From positions 1-64,000 of the forward strand of contig NZ_JAUTDN010000030.1 of the NCBI RefSeq assembly GCF_030646155.1: a DNA stretch of 64,000 nucleotides, written 5' to 3'. Shown here piece by piece: positions 60,530 through 64,000 of the stretch. Source of the DNA: Conexibacter sp. CPCC 205762 (GTDB lineage Bacteria; Actinomycetota; Thermoleophilia; Solirubrobacterales; Solirubrobacteraceae). Below the pieces are notes generated by a model, which saw only the letters and a program-made list of their open reading frames with translations, made no database searches and had not been told where the DNA came from. Position 1 is the stretch's first letter. The number at the start of each line of letters is the position of its first letter. Position numbers and translations under genes: made by a program.

Positions 60530-60805
60530 ATGGCAACCGTGAAGATCCCACCGGTCCTGCGTCCGTCGGTCGGCGGCGAGAAGACCGTCAGCGCCGACGG
60601 CTCGAACGTCGGTGAGGTGCTCAACGCGCTGGCGAGCGCGCACCCGCAGACCCAGTCGCAGCTGTTCGCCGCCGACGGCGAGCTGAACCGCTACGTCAAC
60701 GTCTACCTCAACGACGAGGACGTGCGCGTGCTCGACGGCCTCTCGACGGCCGTCGGCGAGGGCGACACGCTCGTGATCCTGCCGGCGATGGCCGGCGGCG
60801 CCTGA
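60530..60805 (+). CDS. cysO: MoaD/ThiS-fold sulfur carrier (CysO)
   Basis: 91-aa ubiquitin-like carrier. PPVLRPSVGGEKTVSADGSNVG and VNVYLNDEDVR match CysO of mycobacteria (quoted: PPVLRPSVGGEKTVSADG). The C-terminus is LPAMAGGA: the di-glycine is followed by one Ala, so the Ala must be removed before thiocarboxylate formation. It lies between the E1 gene and cysM. Confidence 0.92.
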   Translation: MATVKIPPVLRPSVGGEKTVSADGSNVGEVLNALASAHPQTQSQLFAADGELNRYVNVYLNDEDVRVLDGLSTAVGEGDTLVILPAMAGGA

Positions 60806-60821
60806 GCAAGCAGTTTTGTGG

Positions 60822-60846
60822 TCCGGGCACCTGACGGGTGCCCGGA
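60822..60846 (+). terminator. hairpin between cysO and cysM
   Basis: TCCGGGCACC and GGTGCCCGGA flank a 5-nt loop. A TTTT lies before rather than after the stem, so it could be a terminator, an RNA-stability element or part of cysM control. Confidence 0.5.
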
Positions 60847-60866
60847 TCCCGCTTGCCCTGCGCCGC

Positions 60867-60872
60867 TACACT
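60867..60872 (+). promoter_or_regulatory. -10 element (TACACT) of cysM
   Basis: TACACT ends 10 nt before ATG 60883 and supports this start over an in-frame ATG at 60838. Confidence 0.55.
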
Positions 60873-60882
60873 CCGTGAAGCA

Positions 60883-61854
60883 ATGGCTTCTGAACGCCTT
60901 GAGAACAAGCCCTGCGGCGGTCGCTACGGCGACATCGTCCAGGCGATCGGCAACACGCCGCTCGTCGAGCTGAAGCGCCTCTCGCCGAAGCCCGGCGTGC
61001 GCATCTGGGCGAAGCTGGAGTCCAGCAACCCGACCGGCTCCGTCAAGGACCGCGTCGCCCGCTCGCTGATCGAGGACGCGGAGGCCAGAGGGGCGATCAA
61101 GCCCGGCCAGACGATCCTCGAGCCGACCTCCGGCAACACCGGCATCTCGCTCGCGATGATCTGCAAGCGCAAGGGCTACAGACTCAAGGTCGTGATGCCC
61201 GACAACGTCACGCCGGAACGCACCCAGCTGCTGCAGATGTACGGCGCCGAGATCGTCTACTCGGACGGCTCGAAGGGCTCCAACGGCGCCGTCGAGCTGG
61301 CGCTCAGAATGGCTGAGGACGACTCCAGCTACTACATGCCGTACCAGTACGGCAACATCGCCAACCCGAACGCCCACTACAACGGGACGGCGCTGGAGAT
61401 CCTCGAGGAGCTGGACGAGATCAGCGCCTTCGTCGCCGGTCTCGGCACCGGCGGCACGCTGATGGGCAACGCGCGCCGCTTCAAGGAGGCGCTCGGCGAC
61501 ACGATCAAGATCGTCGCCGCGGAGCCGATGCAGGGCGAGCCCGTGCAGGGCCTGCGCTCGCTCGACGACGGCTTCATCCCGCCGATCATCGACCTGTCGC
61601 TGCTGGACCGGAAGATCTTCGTCACCAACCGCGACGCGATCGTCTGGACGCGCAAGCTGCTCGACGAGGAGGGCATCTTCGCCGGTGTCTCCTCGGGCGC
61701 GATCGCCCGTGTGGCGGTCCGCATCGCGGGCGAGCTGGACGAGGGCAACGTCGTCTTCATCGTCGCCGACGACGGCTGGAAGTACCTCTCCTCCGGGATC
61801 TACACCCTGCCGGTCGACGAGGTCGCGAACCTCGACTCGACCGTCTGGTGGTAG
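60883..61854 (+). CDS. cysM: cysteine synthase CysM (CysO-dependent type)
   Basis: 323 aa. PLP lysine in NPTGSVKDRVARSL; TSGNTGISLAMICKRKGY and GTGGTLMGNARRF bind PLP and its phosphate. The extended C-terminus (LSSGIYTLPVDEVANLDST) corresponds to the tail that shields the active site in mycobacterial O-phosphoserine sulfhydrylase. With the E1 protein, CysO and a JAMM protease at 63445, it completes cysteine synthesis from O-phosphoserine and CysO-thiocarboxylate. Confidence 0.93.
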   Translation: MASERLENKPCGGRYGDIVQAIGNTPLVELKRLSPKPGVRIWAKLESSNPTGSVKDRVARSLIEDAEARGAIKPGQTILEPTSGNTGISLAMICKRKGYRLKVVMPDNVTPERTQLLQMYGAEIVYSDGSKGSNGAVELALRMAEDDSSYYMPYQYGNIANPNAHYNGTALEILEELDEISAFVAGLGTGGTLMGNARRFKEALGDTIKIVAAEPMQGEPVQGLRSLDDGFIPPIIDLSLLDRKIFVTNRDAIVWTRKLLDEEGIFAGVSSGAIARVAVRIAGELDEGNVVFIVADDGWKYLSSGIYTLPVDEVANLDSTVWW

Positions 61855-62441
61855 ACGACCCGTCGCGAAGGAGCTTTCTGCGCGGGGCCGCACGCGGCCT
61901 CGCGGCAGTGCCGGCGGCCGGACTGCTCGCCGCCGGCTGCGGTGGCAACGGCGACGACGGCGACGGCTTCGCGACGACGCCGCCCGGCCGCCTGCCGGCC
62001 GGCGGCGGTGACGACGCCGACGTCGACCTGCTCAACGGCGCGCTCGCGGCCGAGCACCGGCTGGTCGCCGCCTACCTCTCCGGCCTGCCGCTGCTGGAGG
62101 GCCGCGCGCTCGCCGACGGCGAGCTGTTCCTGTCGCACGAGCGCGCGCACGTCAGACGGCTGCGCGAGCTGGTCGGCAGCGCCGGCGGGACGCCGGTCGG
62201 GCCGCGCCCCAGCTACGACTTCGGCCTGCCCGGCAACGGCCGCGACATCCTCAGGTCGCTGGAGTCGCTGGAGCAGCAGACGATCGCCGTCTACCTGCAG
62301 GTCGTGCCGCGCGTCGCCGACCCGCTGCTGCGCGCGACGATCGCCTCGATCGCCGCCTGCGAGGCCGAGCACGCCTCCTGCCTGCTGGAGCGGCTCGGCC
62401 GCTGGCCGCTGCCGACCGCGTTCGTGACGGGCGGCAGTTGA
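61848..62441 (+). CDS. Tat-exported ferritin-like lipoprotein
   Basis: 197 aa. The N-terminus has a twin-arginine motif (SRRSFLRGAARGL) and a lipobox-like LLAAGC. After a Gly/Asp linker, helices with NGALAAEHRLVAAYLSG and RAHVRRLRELVGSAGG, then LEQQTIAVYLQVVP and ACEAEHASCLLERLG, carry Glu/His pairs of a four-helix ferritin-like bundle. Iron binding or a stress role is inferred. The GTG at 61848 overlaps the cysM stop by 7 nt. It is followed after 1 nt by a second such gene. Confidence 0.82.
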   Translation: MVDDPSRRSFLRGAARGLAAVPAAGLLAAGCGGNGDDGDGFATTPPGRLPAGGGDDADVDLLNGALAAEHRLVAAYLSGLPLLEGRALADGELFLSHERAHVRRLRELVGSAGGTPVGPRPSYDFGLPGNGRDILRSLESLEQQTIAVYLQVVPRVADPLLRATIASIAACEAEHASCLLERLGRWPLPTAFVTGGS

Positions 62442-62442
62442 G

Positions 62443-63051
62443 ATGGACGCCAGGCTCAGCCGGCGGGCGCTGCTGGCGGGCGCGAGCGGGGGAGCGGCGC
62501 TGGCGCTCGTGGGCACGGGCGCGGTCGGCGGGGTCGGCATCGCGCGGGCGCAGGCCGGCAGCGACGCCGAGATCCTGACGCGCGCGCTGACGCTGGAGCA
62601 GGTCGTGATCGCCAGCTACGGCGCCGCGCTGCGCGACGGGCCGGGCGAGCCGCGACTGCACACGCTGCTGAGACGGCTGCGGCGCCAGGAGCGCGAACAC
62701 GCCGACGTGCTCGCGAGCGAGCTCGACACGCTCGGCGTCAGAGCGCCGGCCGTGCCGGGCGACGACGCCGCGCTGGCGAGAGCGCGGGCGGCGCAGGGGC
62801 TGCGCCATCCGCTCGACCAGATCGTCACCGCGAGCGACGTCGCGCGCTTCGCGGTCGAGCTGGAGAACGCTCAGATCACGCTCTACCTGGAGGCCGTGCG
62901 CGAGCTGGGCGCGCCGAGGCTGCTGACGCTCGCGGCCCAGATCATGGCGGCCGAGGGACAGCACGCGACCGTCCTGCGCGGGCTGCTGAGCGAGCTGCCG
63001 GAGATCGTCGTGCCGAGCCCGTTCGAGACCGGAGACGCCGCGATTCCCTGA
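62443..63051 (+). CDS. Tat-exported ferritin-like protein
   Basis: 202 aa. Twin-arginine signal (LSRRALLAGASGGAALALVG) without lipobox; cleavage likely after ARAQA. The mature bundle has ILTRALTLEQVVIASYGAAL, RLRRQEREHADVLASELDTL, ARFAVELENAQITLYLEAVR and MAAEGQHATVLRGLL, with the E-x2-H ligands of ferritin-like domains. It probably pairs with the preceding lipoprotein. tatA lies 133 nt downstream. Confidence 0.83.
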   Translation: MDARLSRRALLAGASGGAALALVGTGAVGGVGIARAQAGSDAEILTRALTLEQVVIASYGAALRDGPGEPRLHTLLRRLRRQEREHADVLASELDTLGVRAPAVPGDDAALARARAAQGLRHPLDQIVTASDVARFAVELENAQITLYLEAVRELGAPRLLTLAAQIMAAEGQHATVLRGLLSELPEIVVPSPFETGDAAIP

Positions 63052-63092
63052 CGACCCGGTGATCCGAGCTGGCTGGATCGCCGCATCACGAG

Positions 63093-63098
63093 TAGCAT
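63093..63098 (+). promoter_or_regulatory. possible -10 element of tatA
   Basis: TAGCAT, about 90 nt before ATG 63185, in the 133-nt gap after the ferritin-like gene. No good -35. Confidence 0.3.
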
Positions 63099-63184
63099 GA
63101 CTGCAACCCATCCGCACCGCCCGTCCGCGTCGTAGCCGTCATCAGCGGCGGCGGATGGCCCGCTACAAGGAGCCGAGACCCCAC

Positions 63185-63394
63185 ATGTTCTCTCAGATCG
63201 GACCGATGGAGATCATCCTCGTCCTCGTCATCGCGCTCATCATCCTGGGCCCGAAGAAGCTGCCCGAGGCTGGCAAGTCGATCGGCAAGGGCATGCGCGA
63301 GTTCAAGGACTCCCTCGCCGGCACCGACAAGGACGACGACGAGCGCGAGCTCACCGCCGTCCGCAGCGAGTCGCGCGAGCGCGACGCCGCGTAG
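63185..63394 (+). CDS. tatA: twin-arginine translocase subunit TatA
   Basis: 69 aa. Short N-terminus MFSQIGPMEI, membrane helix ILVLVIALIILGPKKLPE with the FG/LGPKKLP hinge, an amphipathic helix (AGKSIGKGMREFKDSL) and an acidic tail. It forms the pore-like component of the Tat exporter. ATG 63185 matches the family; an ATG at 63155 would place a charged segment before the helix. Two Tat substrates sit directly upstream; no tatC is in the window. Confidence 0.94.
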   Translation: MFSQIGPMEIILVLVIALIILGPKKLPEAGKSIGKGMREFKDSLAGTDKDDDERELTAVRSESRERDAA

Positions 63395-63430
63395 TTCCCG
63401 CACCTTCTCTGCGGAACAGCTCAAGCTTGG

Positions 63431-63436
63431 TAGATT
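63431..63436 (+). promoter_or_regulatory. -10 element (TAGATT) of the JAMM gene
   Basis: TAGATT ends 8 nt before ATG 63445, supporting it over an in-frame codon at 63427. Confidence 0.5.
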
Positions 63437-63444
63437 CGCGGGCG

Positions 63445-63840
63445 ATGAAGATCGCCCGCGAACTCTACGATCAGCTGATCGCCCACGCCCGTGCCGACGC
63501 GCCGAACGAGTGCTGCGGCATGATCGCGTCAGCCGACGGCGCCGCCGTCAGAATCTTCCAGGCCGAGAACCTCGCGGCCAGCCCGCTGCGGTACGAGATC
63601 GACGGCCGCGAGCAGCTGAGGATCCTCGACGCGATCGAGGACGCCGGCCACGAGCTGGGCGCGATCTACCACTCGCACACGCGCACGGTCCCCGAGCCGT
63701 CGCAGACCGACATCAACCTCGCCTTCTATCCCGACTCGCTCTACGTGATCGTCGGCCTGAAGGACGCCGAGCCCGACGTGCGCGCCTGGCGCATCGTCGA
63801 CGGCGCGGTCAGCGAGGCCGAGCTGAGGATCGTCGAGTAG
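63445..63840 (+). CDS. mec: JAMM/MPN metalloprotease (Mec-type, CysO-cysteine peptidase)
   Basis: 131 aa. JAMM motif: Glu22, His76 and His78 in YHSHTRT, Ser86 and Asp89 in PSQTD, with the exact H-x-H-x7-S-x2-D spacing. Mycobacterial Mec cleaves cysteine from the CysO-cysteine adduct. The same activity could trim the extra Ala from the CysO precursor. Usually it adjoins cysO and cysM; here five genes (2.6 kb) separate them, but the window still holds the whole route. Confidence 0.9.
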   Translation: MKIARELYDQLIAHARADAPNECCGMIASADGAAVRIFQAENLAASPLRYEIDGREQLRILDAIEDAGHELGAIYHSHTRTVPEPSQTDINLAFYPDSLYVIVGLKDAEPDVRAWRIVDGAVSEAELRIVE

Positions 63841-63844
63841 CGCG

Positions 63845-64000
63845 ATGACCCTGCCGCGCGACGACACTGCCGGCAAGGTCAACCCCGAGTACGCGCGCGG
63901 CGAGCTGGTGCGCGTGCTCGGCGTCAGAAACCAGATAGAGGGCGAGTTCATCCAGGGCCTGCTGCTGGAGGAGGGCGTGCCCTCGATACTGCGGCGCTCG
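63845..64000 (+). CDS. DUF2007 protein, N-terminal part (runs off window)
   Basis: 52 residues visible from ATG 63845, 4 nt after the JAMM stop. VRVLGVRNQIEGEFIQGLLL and EEGVPSILRRS match the start of DUF2007 (putative signal-transducing) proteins. Close spacing indicates co-transcription with the JAMM protease gene. Frame stays open to the window end. Confidence 0.75.
   Translation, partial: MTLPRDDTAGKVNPEYARGELVRVLGVRNQIEGEFIQGLLLEEGVPSILRRS

Noticed and set aside
1..64000. tRNA, rRNA, insertion sequence, prophage or integrase genes
   Set aside because: No T-loop-like tRNA ends, rRNA segments, transposase motifs or phage structural proteins were recognised by eye; a covariance or profile search would be needed to exclude small RNAs.

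Overview
The window is about 72% GC, densely packed and carries coding signals on both strands. Gene content points to a high-GC actinobacterium, most likely Thermoleophilia (Solirubrobacterales, Conexibacter-like); that placement is inference, there is no rRNA here. Supporting traits are a lysA-hom-thrC-thrB block, CysO-dependent cysteine synthesis with its JAMM protease, Ku, AddAB-type recombination proteins, a SigF/SigB-type sigma factor, a wax ester synthase/DGAT, and a sigma/anti-sigma fusion next to a secreted protein. AGA arginine codons are unusually common for this GC. At least fifteen genes have a TANNNT -10 hexamer only 7-12 nt before the start codon, implying (nearly) leaderless mRNAs; I used this to choose several starts.

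Layout. 1-0.8 kb: the 3' end of a collagen-like Gly-rich protein. 0.9-5.2 kb: lysA, hom, thrC, thrB (lysine, threonine). 5.2-9.6 kb: L,D-transpeptidase lipoprotein, orphan ParA, FHA/zinc-ribbon protein, small zinc-ribbon protein, SRPBCC protein, lipoprotein. 9.7-21.6 kb: class B PBP, MarP-like membrane protease, topoisomerase III, and a translationally coupled addB-addA pair. 21.6-27.5 kb: thioesterase, HipA-like kinase with DUF3037 partner, YeaQ/GlsB, MerR-GAF regulator divergent from an alternative sigma factor, Ku, phosphodiester glycosidase. 27.7-35.3 kb: glycosyltransferase and glutamate synthase gltBD. 35.4-39.5 kb: flippase-like membrane protein, a flavin monooxygenase/TetR operon with an operator in its promoter spacer, and a Cys/His-headed protein. 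39.7-44.9 kb: a more accessory stretch with a sigma/anti-sigma fusion, a large secreted protein of mosaic composition, and an XRE regulator bracketed by two matching palindromes. 45-49.7 kb: fxsA-DUF-HAD operon, STAS protein, DUF59 protein, subtilase. 49.7-58.6 kb: wax ester synthase, M28 peptidase, signal peptidase I, ispH, phosphoesterase with an apparent CTG start, redoxin, fenitrothion-hydrolase-like membrane protein with a micro-ORF, secreted protein. 58.6-64 kb: SCO1/SenC, rhodanese-E1 protein, CysO, CysM, two Tat-exported ferritin-like proteins, tatA, JAMM protease, start of a DUF2007 protein.

Most of the window is core metabolism and envelope biology. The stretches that do not look routine are 39.5-44.4 kb (sigma fusion, mosaic surface protein, XRE operators), the complete CysO cysteine route whose carrier ends Gly-Gly-Ala, the AddA subunit with its own four-cysteine nuclease signature, and genes whose only plausible starts are non-canonical codons. 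No tRNA, rRNA, CRISPR array, insertion sequence or prophage was seen, and no gene-free stretch exceeds 300 bases.
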